Source: a virus
Strand: one strand, 5' to 3'
Length of the DNA stretch: 35,898 nt
Virus record (IMG/VR): IMGVR_UViG_3300037165_000009
Location: 1-35,898 of that record
In this document: piece after piece, positions 11,703-19,373 of the stretch
How the letters are laid out: the number at the start of each line of letters is the position of its first letter
How positions within the stretch are numbered: position 1 is the first letter of the stretch
The notes under the pieces: model-generated
Told to the model about the DNA's origin: nothing
What the model saw: the letters and a program-made list of their open reading frames with translations, nothing else
Databases searched by the model: none
Translations under genes and position numbers: made by a program

Positions 11703-12863
11703 ATGAGCAACGTACCCCAGGCCGCTCGCCGTCAAGTTGAAGAAGCCAACCGCATGGCCCAGGCCCTGAAGGCCGGCCAGGACCCGAACGCCCTGCCGGG
11801 TGCGACTCCGCTGAATGCCAACACCCCGCCGCAGCCCGCCGCGGTTGCCCCGCTGCCGGAGTTCCCGAGTATCGGTGCGGCAGTTCCTCCGGATGCCAAG
11901 CCCGTGGCTCCTGGGCAGATCCCGAAGGTGAAGGTCGCTGCCCCGAACCAGCCGCGCGCCGCCGCCCCCGCCCCCGCCCCGAGCGCGCCGCCCGCCGATG
12001 CGACCCCAGCCCCAGCCGTAGATCACGAGCACCGGTTCAAAGTACTGCAGGGCAAGTACAACGCCGAGAAGCGCGCCGCCCAGGCGGAGATCGCCCGGCT
12101 GCAGGAACAGAACGCCCGAATCATCGCGAGCCTGGGCACCGCGCCGGCTGCCCCCGCTGCCCACGCCCCCGCCCCCGCTGCGCCGCTGACCCTGGAGCAG
12201 CGCGCCGAGCGCGTCGGCATCACCAGGACCCAGATCGCGGAGTTCGGTCCCGAGCTGGTCGAGATGATGCTGACGACTGCCGAGCGCATCGCGGGACCGC
12301 GCATCGCGCAGCTCGAACGCGAGCACCAGCGCCTTGCCGGTGCGGTCCAGACGACCGTCGCCAACGTGAACCGCACTGCGCGGGAACTGGTGTACGACGC
12401 TCTGGAGAGCCAGGTCACGGACTGGGCCACCGTCAATGATTCGCAAGAGTTCCTTGACTGGCTCGACACAGTTGACGTAATCTCAGGCCAGACCCGCCGT
12501 ACGGGTCTCATGAGAGCCTTCGAACTGAATGACGCGACCCGAGTCGTGGGCATTTTCAGGGCTTTCCTCGCGGAAGACGAACGTACGCGATCAACTTCAC
12601 GGACACAGCGTGTGGACCCTGAAACACTGATCGCCCCCGGCCAACCGGCCGGCGGTGGTACGCCAGCTCCGTTGGATGGCAATCAGAGTGGAAGGATCTG
12701 GCTGGAAAGCGAGATTGAAAACTTCTACTCCCTCGTGAGGCAGAATCATTTCAAGCACAAGCCCGACGAAAGGAAGGCGCTGGAAGCTGAGATCATGTCT
12801 GCGCTGGCTGAGGGCCGGATCCGTCCGACCATCAATGACCAGAGTCTAGCGAACGCGCGGTAA
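11703..12863 (+). CDS. Probable capsid scaffolding protein (386 aa)
   Basis: The ATG at 11703 has AAGG about eight bases upstream and follows the previous stop by four bases. The N-terminal 100 residues are a low-complexity proline/alanine linker (for example RAAAPAPAPSAPPADATPAP). Then a charged coiled coil (HEHRFKVLQGKYNAEKRAAQ, AEIARLQEQNARIIASLG) leads to a helical C-terminal half with a basic, charged tail. The coiled coil, low complexity, absence of membrane segment and position directly between portal and coat fit a scaffold that guides coat assembly and is lost on maturation. This is a family-shape and context call; no diagnostic motif is seen. The coat gene starts 56 bases after its stop. 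Confidence 0.7.
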   Translation: MSNVPQAARRQVEEANRMAQALKAGQDPNALPGATPLNANTPPQPAAVAPLPEFPSIGAAVPPDAKPVAPGQIPKVKVAAPNQPRAAAPAPAPSAPPADATPAPAVDHEHRFKVLQGKYNAEKRAAQAEIARLQEQNARIIASLGTAPAAPAAHAPAPAAPLTLEQRAERVGITRTQIAEFGPELVEMMLTTAERIAGPRIAQLEREHQRLAGAVQTTVANVNRTARELVYDALESQVTDWATVNDSQEFLDWLDTVDVISGQTRRTGLMRAFELNDATRVVGIFRAFLAEDERTRSTSRTQRVDPETLIAPGQPAGGGTPAPLDGNQSGRIWLESEIENFYSLVRQNHFKHKPDERKALEAEIMSALAEGRIRPTINDQSLANAR

Positions 12864-12891
12864 CACCGCGCTGACCCAACAACGAAGAAGA

Positions 12892-12905
12892 GCGGCTTAA
12901 GCCGC
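12892..12905. promoter_or_regulatory. 14-bp palindrome before the coat gene
   Basis: GCGGCTTAAGCCGC is a perfect palindrome between the scaffold stop (12863) and the coat ribosome site (GGAG near 12909-12912). It could be a protein site or short stem; it holds no loop, so a stable RNA hairpin is less likely. Confidence 0.35.
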
Positions 12906-12919
12906 CATTGGAGCCTTAC

Positions 12920-14095
12920 GTGAGCACTGTTTTTCCGGTCGGCGTCCCCTATTTGGGCGCATCCCCTTCGCCGTCGTACAGCGGCATCTACATCCCGGCC
13001 ATCTGGTCGGGCAAGTTCATCGAGAAGTTCTACGATGCGACGGTGCTCGGTGCCATTGCCTCGACGGACTACGAAGGTGAGATCCGCAACTTCGGTGATA
13101 CGGTCAACATCCGTACCCATCCGACGATCAACATCCTGCCGTACACCACGGACCAGGCGCTGACCGTTCAGCGTCCGTCGAGCCCGCTGGTGACTCTGCA
13201 GATCAACCAGGGCGCGTACTTCAATACCGTGCTGGATGATGTGATGCAGATCCAGGCCGACGTGGATCTTCTGAGCAACTGGGCGGACAACGCCTCGGAG
13301 CAGATGAAGGTTTACGTGGACACCCTGATCCTGGCCGTGACCTCGATCGGCAACCTCGTGACCGGTGCAACCACCGTGATCACCTCCGGCGGCGGCACGC
13401 AGAACATGGCCTACCCGGCCGGTCGCGTCTCGCAGTCGGTGAACCTGGGTGCCTCCGCGAACAGCACGATCTACGTGAACGGTGCCAAGTACTACGGCGA
13501 ACCGCTGTGGCTGGCCCGCGCTGCGCAGACCGGCACGGACGCGACGACCTACTACAACGTCGCGGGCACGACCTGGGGCGGTGGCAGCGGGTTCGGCAAG
13601 ATCAACAGCCGCGGTATCCTGGACTTCATCATCGACGCCGGCCTGGTGCTCGACGAACAGCGCGTCCCGGAGACTGGCCGTTGGATCGTGCTGCCCAGCT
13701 GGGCGGCTGCGATGATCAAGCGGTCTGCCTTCCAGCAGGCTTACCTGACCGGTGATGCGGTTTCGATCGCACGCAATGGCCGGCTCGGCATGATCGACCG
13801 CTTCACGGTCTACGTGTCGAACCTGCTGCCGGTTGGTGCGGGTGCGGCTGCCGGTACCGGCGGTGCGACCTCGGCGGCGGCTGCGGCCCTGGGTACGTCC
13901 CTGGCGACTGGCGAGTACGGCGTGTACTTCGGCCATAACCTGGGCCTGACCTTCGCGTCCCAGATGACGAAGATGGAGACCCTGCGGTCCGAGTCCACCT
14001 TCGGCACCCTGATGCGCGGCCTGCAGATCTGGGGGTTCCAGGTCGTGAATCCGACCCTGATCGGCTTCGCGGTCGTCTCGAACTCTGGTCTGTAA
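12920..14095 (+). CDS. Major capsid (coat) protein, HK97-fold P22/N4-like (391 aa)
   Basis: The start is GTG at 12920 with GGAG seven bases upstream, preferred to a TTG at 12908. The protein begins MSTVFPVGVPYLG and carries IYIPAIWSGKFIEKFYDATV, GDTVNIRTHPTINILPY (a beta segment of the E-loop and P-domain type), ALTVQRPSSPLVTLQINQGAYF and DVDLLSNWADNASEQM (spine-helix like), then a glycine/alanine insertion (GAGAAAGTGGATSAAAAALG) and C-terminal GLQIWGFQVVNPTLIGFAVV. This is the coat family of N4-like and P22-like podophages: HK97 fold, a homopolymer forming the icosahedral head around the scaffold. It is followed by a terminator that shares a strand with an alternative hairpin. Confidence 0.88.
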   Translation: MSTVFPVGVPYLGASPSPSYSGIYIPAIWSGKFIEKFYDATVLGAIASTDYEGEIRNFGDTVNIRTHPTINILPYTTDQALTVQRPSSPLVTLQINQGAYFNTVLDDVMQIQADVDLLSNWADNASEQMKVYVDTLILAVTSIGNLVTGATTVITSGGGTQNMAYPAGRVSQSVNLGASANSTIYVNGAKYYGEPLWLARAAQTGTDATTYYNVAGTTWGGGSGFGKINSRGILDFIIDAGLVLDEQRVPETGRWIVLPSWAAAMIKRSAFQQAYLTGDAVSIARNGRLGMIDRFTVYVSNLLPVGAGAAAGTGGATSAAAAALGTSLATGEYGVYFGHNLGLTFASQMTKMETLRSESTFGTLMRGLQIWGFQVVNPTLIGFAVVSNSGL

Positions 14096-14103
14096 TCGTC
14101 CTT

Positions 14104-14155
14104 CCCCCTGACGGGGAAACTCAGGGGGCTGGTGTAACAACCGGCCCCCTTTTTT
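14104..14155 (+). terminator. Terminator with a competing upstream hairpin
   Basis: The terminator is GGGGGCTGG (14124-14132) with CCGGCCCCC (14141-14149), one G-U pair, an 8-nt loop and TTTTTT. The strand GGGGG (14124-14128) can also pair, as TCAGGGGG (14121-14128), with CCCCCTGA (14104-14111), 9-nt loop. The two hairpins are mutually exclusive, as in an attenuator. The upstream one begins nine bases after the coat stop. Confidence 0.8.
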
Positions 14156-14168
14156 GTTTGGGGTACCC

Positions 14169-14570
14169 ATGAGCACCGTACTGACCAAGACACTCGATGA
14201 TGCCGTCACGGAGATCCGGGCGATCGTCAATGACTCGAACACGAACTTCCAGCGGTTCTCGAACCAGCTGGTGGTCCAGAAGATCAACACGGCGCTGCGT
14301 GAGGTGTACCGCTACCGGCCCGACGCCTTCATTGGGAACTTCACCCAGGGCGTGTTCGGGAACAACTCCCCGCTCGTCACCTACTCGATCACGGACCTGG
14401 GGCTGACCCCGGCGACGCCGTGGCCGATCGACGACCGGCTTTTCTTCACCTGCGTCGTCTTCTATGTGGCGGGCATCCTTGACCTGTCCGACGACGAGTT
14501 CTCTGATGACAACCGGGCAATGACCCTACTCGCCGCGTTCCGCACCGAACTCGTTGGCCCGGGAGGCTAA
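14169..14570 (+). CDS. Head-tail adaptor-like protein (133 aa)
   Basis: The ATG at 14169 is preferred to an in-frame TTG at 14154 inside the U-run. The helical N-terminal part (TLDDAVTEIRAIVNDSNTNF, then VVQKINTALREVYRYRPDA) looks like the helical bundle of head-tail connector adaptors; the motif 'INxAxREVYRYRPDA' and the tail DLSDDEFSDDNRAMTLL fit proteins classed as phage adaptors (the DUF6682 type, by recollection). It would bind below the portal as the first ring of the neck. Its start codon is 13 bases after the terminator U-run, so it is reached only by readthrough. Confidence 0.7.
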   Translation: MSTVLTKTLDDAVTEIRAIVNDSNTNFQRFSNQLVVQKINTALREVYRYRPDAFIGNFTQGVFGNNSPLVTYSITDLGLTPATPWPIDDRLFFTCVVFYVAGILDLSDDEFSDDNRAMTLLAAFRTELVGPGG

Positions 14571-14573
14571 CCC

Positions 14574-15308
14574 ATGGCAATCCTTACCCCAGACGGCGGC
14601 CAAAGTTCGGTAGTGCTGAATGGCGCTGCCACGAGCTTCCTGGTCAACAAGATCATCCTGGAGATGCCCGCCGCGCCCGATACTCTGGTCGCGAGCAAGC
14701 TCGATGATACGCTGCGCGAGTTCTACACGAACTCCGGCGCATGGCGCGAAGTGATCGGCCCGTACAACCTCGTGGCGAACCGTGAGGACGTGTGGGTGAA
14801 TCCGGTGGACCAGTTCTCCCAGGCGCAGTACGTCCTGGATGTGTGGATCTATCCCTCAACGCCTGGTGGCAACCAGCAGCAGCGCCTGGGCGTGAGCAAC
14901 ACCAAGCTCTACGGCGTCACCCCCGCCCCGTACCCGCTGTGGTACTGGATGGAAACCCCGGACCACATGCACCTCTACCCGAGCCCGCCGACGAATCTTG
15001 GGCAGGTGTTGTACATGCTCGCGATCATGCTACCGCTCACGAACACCACGCGGCTGCCGAACATGGCCATCACGCACCACCAGGATGCACTGATCTGGGG
15101 CACGCTCGCCCGCCTGATGATGATGCCGAAGAAGCCCTGGACTGATGTCGATGCGGCCCGCGAGTACGGCAAGATGTACAAGCGCGAGACGCTTCGGTGG
15201 CGCGATGTGGCCAACCGGTCGTACAGCAAGTCCACCCCGCCGTGGAAGTTCCCCGGCTTCGCTGGGCGCAACAACCATGGAACCTCTGTCTGGGGGGTCC
15301 GTGGGTGA
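14574..15308 (+). CDS. Probable head-tail connector / tail structural protein (244 aa)
   Basis: The ATG at 14574, with GGGAGG about six bases upstream, follows the adaptor stop by three bases. Beginning MAILTPDGGQSSVVLNGAAT, it has a helical part (NKIILEMPAAPDTLVASKLD, DTLREFYTNSGAWREVIGPY), a beta domain (YVLDVWIYPSTPGG, LWYWMETPDHMHLYPSPP) and a C-terminal helical domain (HHQDALIWGTLARLMMMPKK, AAREYGKMYKRETLRWRDV). The pairing with the adaptor gene and the DTLREFYTNSGAW pattern suggest a second neck or tail adaptor protein, as seen in podophages. The exact ring it forms cannot be told from sequence. It overlaps the next gene by four bases. Confidence 0.65.
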   Translation: MAILTPDGGQSSVVLNGAATSFLVNKIILEMPAAPDTLVASKLDDTLREFYTNSGAWREVIGPYNLVANREDVWVNPVDQFSQAQYVLDVWIYPSTPGGNQQQRLGVSNTKLYGVTPAPYPLWYWMETPDHMHLYPSPPTNLGQVLYMLAIMLPLTNTTRLPNMAITHHQDALIWGTLARLMMMPKKPWTDVDAAREYGKMYKRETLRWRDVANRSYSKSTPPWKFPGFAGRNNHGTSVWGVRG

Positions 15309-15712
15309 GCACCTTCAAGTACGCATATGGCGCGCAGCTGATCGGGACCGCCCAGCTGAACCTGACCACGGCTGTGATCAACGCCCTGCTGGTGTCGGGC
15401 GTCTATGCGCCCAAGCCCTACACTGACCAGCACGTCGCGGACATCCCACCCGCGGCGATCCTGGTGCGCACCGGCTACCTGACCGGGCAGGCGCTGAACA
15501 ACGGGGTCTTCTCGGGGAACATCCCGACGCAGAATGCGTTCCTCAGCGCGACTATCTGCGTGGGGCTGGTCCTATTTAATGACACCGGCAACGATGCGCT
15601 CTCGCCGCTGCTGTACTACTCCAGCGACGGCCCGGGCTTCCCCTTCAAGCCTGCCGGGTTCAACTACTCATTTGGTTACGACCAATCAAATGGTGGCTTC
15701 TTCCAGGTATGA
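15305..15712 (+). CDS. Small virion protein candidate (135 aa)
   Basis: The GTG at 15305 overlaps the upstream TGA by four bases (GTGA) and has GGGGTCCG upstream as a weak ribosome site. It is rich in beta pattern: STFKYAYGAQLIGTAQLNLT, VINALLVSGVYAPKPYTDQH, TGYLTGQALNNGVFSGN, LVLFNDTGNDALSPLLYY. The segment 'NALLVSGVYAPKPYTDQHVADI' is familiar from unnamed phage structural proteins near tail fibres, where it may form part of the tail or a fibre base. There is no signal peptide. The last four bases overlap the glycine-rich protein gene. Confidence 0.65.
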   Translation: MSTFKYAYGAQLIGTAQLNLTTAVINALLVSGVYAPKPYTDQHVADIPPAAILVRTGYLTGQALNNGVFSGNIPTQNAFLSATICVGLVLFNDTGNDALSPLLYYSSDGPGFPFKPAGFNYSFGYDQSNGGFFQV

Positions 15713-16956
15713 GCATCCAATACCAAGCCCCGACTGGCCTCTTCGGGTCCTACGACCCGGTGCTCATGCAAGTGAACCTTGCATGGACCGCCAGCGTGGA
15801 TGGGACATTCCAGCTCTTCACCGCGAGTGGCACCTACACTCCTGACACCAGCTCTGACCATGTGATCGTCACCTGTGTGGGCGGCGGTGGCGGTGGCCAG
15901 GGCGGCGGTATCATCTCCGCGGTGCTGTCCTCGGGTGGAAACGCGGGGGCCGCAGGGGGCCTCTCCACTGCTACCATCACCCAAGCGACTATTGGTGCGA
16001 CGCCCGTCACTGTGACAGTCGGCCCCGGTGGCGCTGGTGGCGGGTCGAATACTACGAGCGCCAACCAACTCACGGGGCAGACCAGCGGTACGGCCGGTGG
16101 AACGAGTTCGTTCGGTGGCTTCCTATCCGCTGGCGGCGGTGATCACTTCGATGCCAGCGGCGGTACAGGCTACGGTGGCTCGGGCACTACGCAGCAGGGT
16201 GCCGGTGCCCAGACCAACGGGCACGGCTTCGGTGCCAATGTCGGCAATGGTGTTACGCTCAATGGTAGCCCCGGGAATGCTGCGACCCTCGCGCCTGGAC
16301 AGGGTGGCGGCGGCGGAGCCCCCGCGTTCGACTTCTGTGCGGCTGGCACGCCCGCCTCCGGTGGCATCGGCCAGTCTTCCCTTACCCCCTCCGCGGGGGG
16401 CACCGCGGGGGGCAACGGCGCGAACGCGGACATGGTTACAGGCTACTGCGGCGGCGGTGGCGGCGGCGGGGTCGGCAACAGCTCGGCCGGCGTCGGGCAG
16501 AATGGCGGCAATGGTGGCCTGTACGGCGGCGGGGGCGGCGGGGGCGGCTGTGGCTACAGCTCAAGTCTCCCCCAGACCGAGGGCCTTGGCGGCAACGGTG
16601 CGCAGGGCTGCGTGGCGGTCTGGACCTACTGGGCGCACAGCCACGCCCCGTACTACATCATCTACCGGAACGGGGTCCAGATCGGGGTCACCGCGGCCGG
16701 TGTGACGACTTTCGCAGATACGTCGCCTATCCCTGGTGCGAACATCTATACTGTCTACGCATCGTACGATGGGACGACGCTGATGTCTGCGGCGTCCGCA
16801 CCCACGACGGTGACTGTATCGCTGGGCAGCTCGTTTGCGTCCGGTGCTTTCGCGCCGGCTCTGGCTTTCAAGCCGCTCATGCTGATCAACGCGGCTGGGA
16901 TAAAGCCGAAGATCTACACGGGGATCAACAACCCGACACTGAGGTCACGAAGATGA
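15709..16956 (+). CDS. Glycine-rich tail fibre-like protein (415 aa)
   Basis: The ATG at 15709 overlaps the previous stop by four bases. Residues 1-45 (MSIQYQAPTGLFGSYDP, then WTASVDGTFQLFTASGTYTP) form a short beta domain of the 'F-x-A-S-G-T-Y-T-P' type that starts many phage glycine-rich proteins. Residues about 55-305 are glycine-rich, with long runs of G (VGGGGGGQGGGI, GGGGGGGVGN, GGGGGGGCGYSS), resembling polyglycine-II brushes in receptor-binding domains. The end (YIIYRNGVQIGVTAAGVTTF, then YTVYASYDGTTLMSAASAP) looks like a fibronectin type III domain. It probably contacts the host surface. It overlaps the next gene by four bases. Confidence 0.75.
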   Translation: MSIQYQAPTGLFGSYDPVLMQVNLAWTASVDGTFQLFTASGTYTPDTSSDHVIVTCVGGGGGGQGGGIISAVLSSGGNAGAAGGLSTATITQATIGATPVTVTVGPGGAGGGSNTTSANQLTGQTSGTAGGTSSFGGFLSAGGGDHFDASGGTGYGGSGTTQQGAGAQTNGHGFGANVGNGVTLNGSPGNAATLAPGQGGGGGAPAFDFCAAGTPASGGIGQSSLTPSAGGTAGGNGANADMVTGYCGGGGGGGVGNSSAGVGQNGGNGGLYGGGGGGGGCGYSSSLPQTEGLGGNGAQGCVAVWTYWAHSHAPYYIIYRNGVQIGVTAAGVTTFADTSPIPGANIYTVYASYDGTTLMSAASAPTTVTVSLGSSFASGAFAPALAFKPLMLINAAGIKPKIYTGINNPTLRSRR

Positions 16957-17270
16957 CTGTACTGACTGGACGAGTCCGCCAAGCCCCCTCGGAGGTGCGG
17001 CGTTACATGCTTGACTGGACATCCCAGCTCAACCCCGGCGAGACCATCGCCAGCGTGGTTGCCGTCGTCACTCCCATCCAGACCCCGCCTGTGGGGGCGG
17101 TTGCCGTCACGGTAACGGGGATCACGCTCGCGCCCAGTGGGACCCAGGCGGTCTTTTTCGTGCAGGGCGGCGCGGATGGCATCAGCTACGAAGTGCAGTT
17201 CCTGGGAACTAGCAGCATCGGGCAGATCTTCGAAGACGTGGTTGAAGTGGACATTCAGGAGAAACTGTAA
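16953..17270 (+). CDS. Fibre-tail adaptor-like protein (105 aa)
   Basis: The ATG at 16953 overlaps the upstream stop by four bases. The opening SEVRRYMLDWTSQLNPGETI, with the beta strands IASVVAVVTPIQ, AVAVTVTGITLAPSG and QAVFFVQGGADGISYEVQFL, then EDVVEVDIQEKL, matches the pattern of phage fibre-tail adaptor proteins ('x-E-V-x-x-Y-x-x-D-W-x-x-x-L-x-x-G-E-T-I'), which have an immunoglobulin-like fold and join side fibres to the tail. That identification is from memory of the family. It sits directly before two fibre genes and shares one base with the next start (TAATGAG). Confidence 0.65.
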   Translation: MTVLTGRVRQAPSEVRRYMLDWTSQLNPGETIASVVAVVTPIQTPPVGAVAVTVTGITLAPSGTQAVFFVQGGADGISYEVQFLGTSSIGQIFEDVVEVDIQEKL

Positions 17271-18319
17271 TGAGCAGCCTTGTTTTGTGGACCAATAACG
17301 CCTCCTCGCTGCTTGCCTCCGGCATCACGAACACGGCGACCGCGTGCACGGTGACCGCGGGGCAAGGCGCGCTGTTCCCTTCGCCCGGTGCCAGCCAGTA
17401 CTGCGTCGCGACCCTGGAAGACACTAGTGGAAACATCGAGGTAGTGTGGTTCACCAACCGCACTACCGATACGTTCACGATCGTCCGCGCCCAGGAAGGC
17501 ACGACGGCCCTGACCTTTGCTTCGGGTTCGCGCTTCGAACTGCGGGTCACTGCCGGCATCCTGAACCTGTTCCTGCAGAAGACTGGCGGTGACACGATCT
17601 CCGGCACGACGAATATGACCGGGGTCATGGCGCTGGGCTCGGGCGGCTCGATCCAGGGCGGTGAGTATGCTGGCGGCCATATCCGTGGCAACCCGGGTGA
17701 AACGGACAACCAGCTCACGGTTCCGACTGGCGGTGGTGCGCCGACGATCGGCACGAGCCCGATTCTGACCACGGCGAATATCGCCAGCAACATGCCCTCC
17801 GGCACGAGCCTCGCGCTCACCAACATGATCGTCATGTGGGCGGGCACCAGCGGGTCTATCCCCAGCGGGTGGCACCTGTGCGATGGCACGAATGGCACGC
17901 CGGATCTGCGTGACCAGTTCATCGTGGGTGGTGGTGGCGCGCTCGCGACTTCCGGTGGCTCCAACCCAGGCTCGACCGGATCTTCGACGGTGCCGATCAC
18001 CATCGGCGGCTACGCCCTGGTCGCAGGTGATCTGCCTACCCTGGAATACGACCTCTGGGGTATTTCGGGGCAGAGCCAGCAGGCATCCAACTGGACCCTG
18101 GGTTCCAGCTCCGCTACGGTCGCCGGCTACCAGGCGGCGGGTGGGTCGTTCCTCAAGCAGAACGGCGGTGGCCAAACGCTAGTGCAGACGCCGAACACGG
18201 GTGGTGCTGGCGGTGGCGTGGCCAACGCGCACACGCACTCTGTGGGCGGGTCGTCGAGCCATTCTCACTCGATCACGTTGCCCCCATACAAGGCTGTATT
18301 CCTGATCATGAAGCTCTAA
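17270..18319 (+). CDS. Tail fibre with phage tail-collar domain (349 aa)
   Basis: The ATG at 17270 has AGGAGAAAC upstream and overlaps the previous stop by one base. The N-terminal part (LVLWTNNASSLLASGITNTA, then EVVWFTNRTTDTFTIVRAQE) is a virion-attachment beta domain. From about residue 190 the sequence has the collar-domain signature: GSIPSGWHLCDGTNGTPDLR, DQFIVGGGG, then HTHS and HSHS repeats (near residues 321-335) and LPPYKAVFLIMKL at the end. In T4-type short fibres the paired HxH motifs bind a metal in a trimer core. It is probably a trimeric receptor-binding or base fibre. The next gene begins one base after its stop. Confidence 0.85.
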   Translation: MSSLVLWTNNASSLLASGITNTATACTVTAGQGALFPSPGASQYCVATLEDTSGNIEVVWFTNRTTDTFTIVRAQEGTTALTFASGSRFELRVTAGILNLFLQKTGGDTISGTTNMTGVMALGSGGSIQGGEYAGGHIRGNPGETDNQLTVPTGGGAPTIGTSPILTTANIASNMPSGTSLALTNMIVMWAGTSGSIPSGWHLCDGTNGTPDLRDQFIVGGGGALATSGGSNPGSTGSSTVPITIGGYALVAGDLPTLEYDLWGISGQSQQASNWTLGSSSATVAGYQAAGGSFLKQNGGGQTLVQTPNTGGAGGGVANAHTHSVGGSSSHSHSITLPPYKAVFLIMKL

Positions 18320-18320
18320 T

Positions 18321-19373
18321 ATGACGGCACCACAGCCCGTTAAGACAGGCACGACAGCGATCCAGGCGGTCACGGATACGAATACCACGACCGTCCTGCG
18401 GCAGCTGAAGGAAGTAGTGGAGGTCGGCCAGCGGCTGCGCGGCGACCCTACCACCAGCTTCGTGCGCGTGTCTGAACTGGTGGCGGCCGGCGTCATCACC
18501 TACACCAGCGGGAACATCGGCGCGGCGTCCAGCAGCTCGGGCGGCAGTGGCAGCTACACCGGCTCAGCCAACCAGATCGTCGCCACCCCGAACGGTTCCA
18601 GCGGTGCTGCCACCGTGCGCGCTATGGTCGCAGCTGACCTCCCCACCACCGCGGTGACACCCGGGTCCTATACCAGTGCAAACATCACGGTAGATGCGAA
18701 CGGGCGGCTGACTTCCGCGGCGAACGGCACTGGCGGTGGCTCGACTGCAAATGTGACGCCGGATACGCACCCATCGAGCCCGACCGCCTGGGACGACGAG
18801 TTCGAGGGCGGGTCGATCTCTGGTGCCTGGACCCACGTCGTCAGTGGTAGTGCGTCGTATTCTCTGAGTCAAGGTAGTCTGGTGTGCACCGCGACTGGTG
18901 CAGGTACGGTTTTGCTCTATCAGGCGGTTCCCGGTGGATCCCCCTGGGAGTTCACATGCAAAACCGCTGGACAGTGGGGGGACAGTACCCATTTTGGTAC
19001 CGGCATTGGGGTTTGCAATTCCACGGGCACCCTCACGTTCGCGTTCTTGTATGGCGGGGCCAGCCTCTACGCGCAGCAAGGATCGGTGGTCCTGGGCAGT
19101 GGGGTGTATACCTTCGGGTCCAATGCGTATGGACCGGCCGCTCTGACTATGCAGCCCGGTGACTCGGTGTATCTCAGCGTTAAGTACGACGGGACGAATC
19201 TGATCTTCGGGATCTCTGCAACCGGTGTGGTCGGGTCTTTCAATTATTTTTACAGCGAAACTGCGGCATCGCACGTTGGGACGCCTGCTAAGGTTTTCTT
19301 GTTCAATGAAGCGCCTTATCCCACTGCGAACACTGGTGCATCTGTGACTGACTGGTTCCGGAGGACCGTATGA
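18321..19373 (+). CDS. Tail fibre with C-terminal lectin-like domain (350 aa)
   Basis: The ATG at 18321 follows the collar fibre stop by one base. The N-terminal helix (QPVKTGTTAIQAVTDTNTTT, then VLRQLKEVVEVGQRL) may trimerise. A serine/glycine linker is followed by TVRAMVAADLPTTAVTPGSY and ITVDANGRLTSAANGTGG, repeat elements known from tail fibres. The C-terminal 200 residues, beginning AWDDEFEGGSISGAWTHV, form a jelly-roll/concanavalin-like beta domain with aromatic residues (W, Y, F) typical of carbohydrate binding. It is the best receptor-binding candidate of the window, probably for a cell-surface glycan. It overlaps the next gene by four bases. Confidence 0.75.
   Translation: MTAPQPVKTGTTAIQAVTDTNTTTVLRQLKEVVEVGQRLRGDPTTSFVRVSELVAAGVITYTSGNIGAASSSSGGSGSYTGSANQIVATPNGSSGAATVRAMVAADLPTTAVTPGSYTSANITVDANGRLTSAANGTGGGSTANVTPDTHPSSPTAWDDEFEGGSISGAWTHVVSGSASYSLSQGSLVCTATGAGTVLLYQAVPGGSPWEFTCKTAGQWGDSTHFGTGIGVCNSTGTLTFAFLYGGASLYAQQGSVVLGSGVYTFGSNAYGPAALTMQPGDSVYLSVKYDGTNLIFGISATGVVGSFNYFYSETAASHVGTPAKVFLFNEAPYPTANTGASVTDWFRRTV

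Noticed and set aside
15709-19373. Diversity-generating retroelement targeting the fibres
   Set aside because: No reverse transcriptase and no template/variable repeat pair seen.
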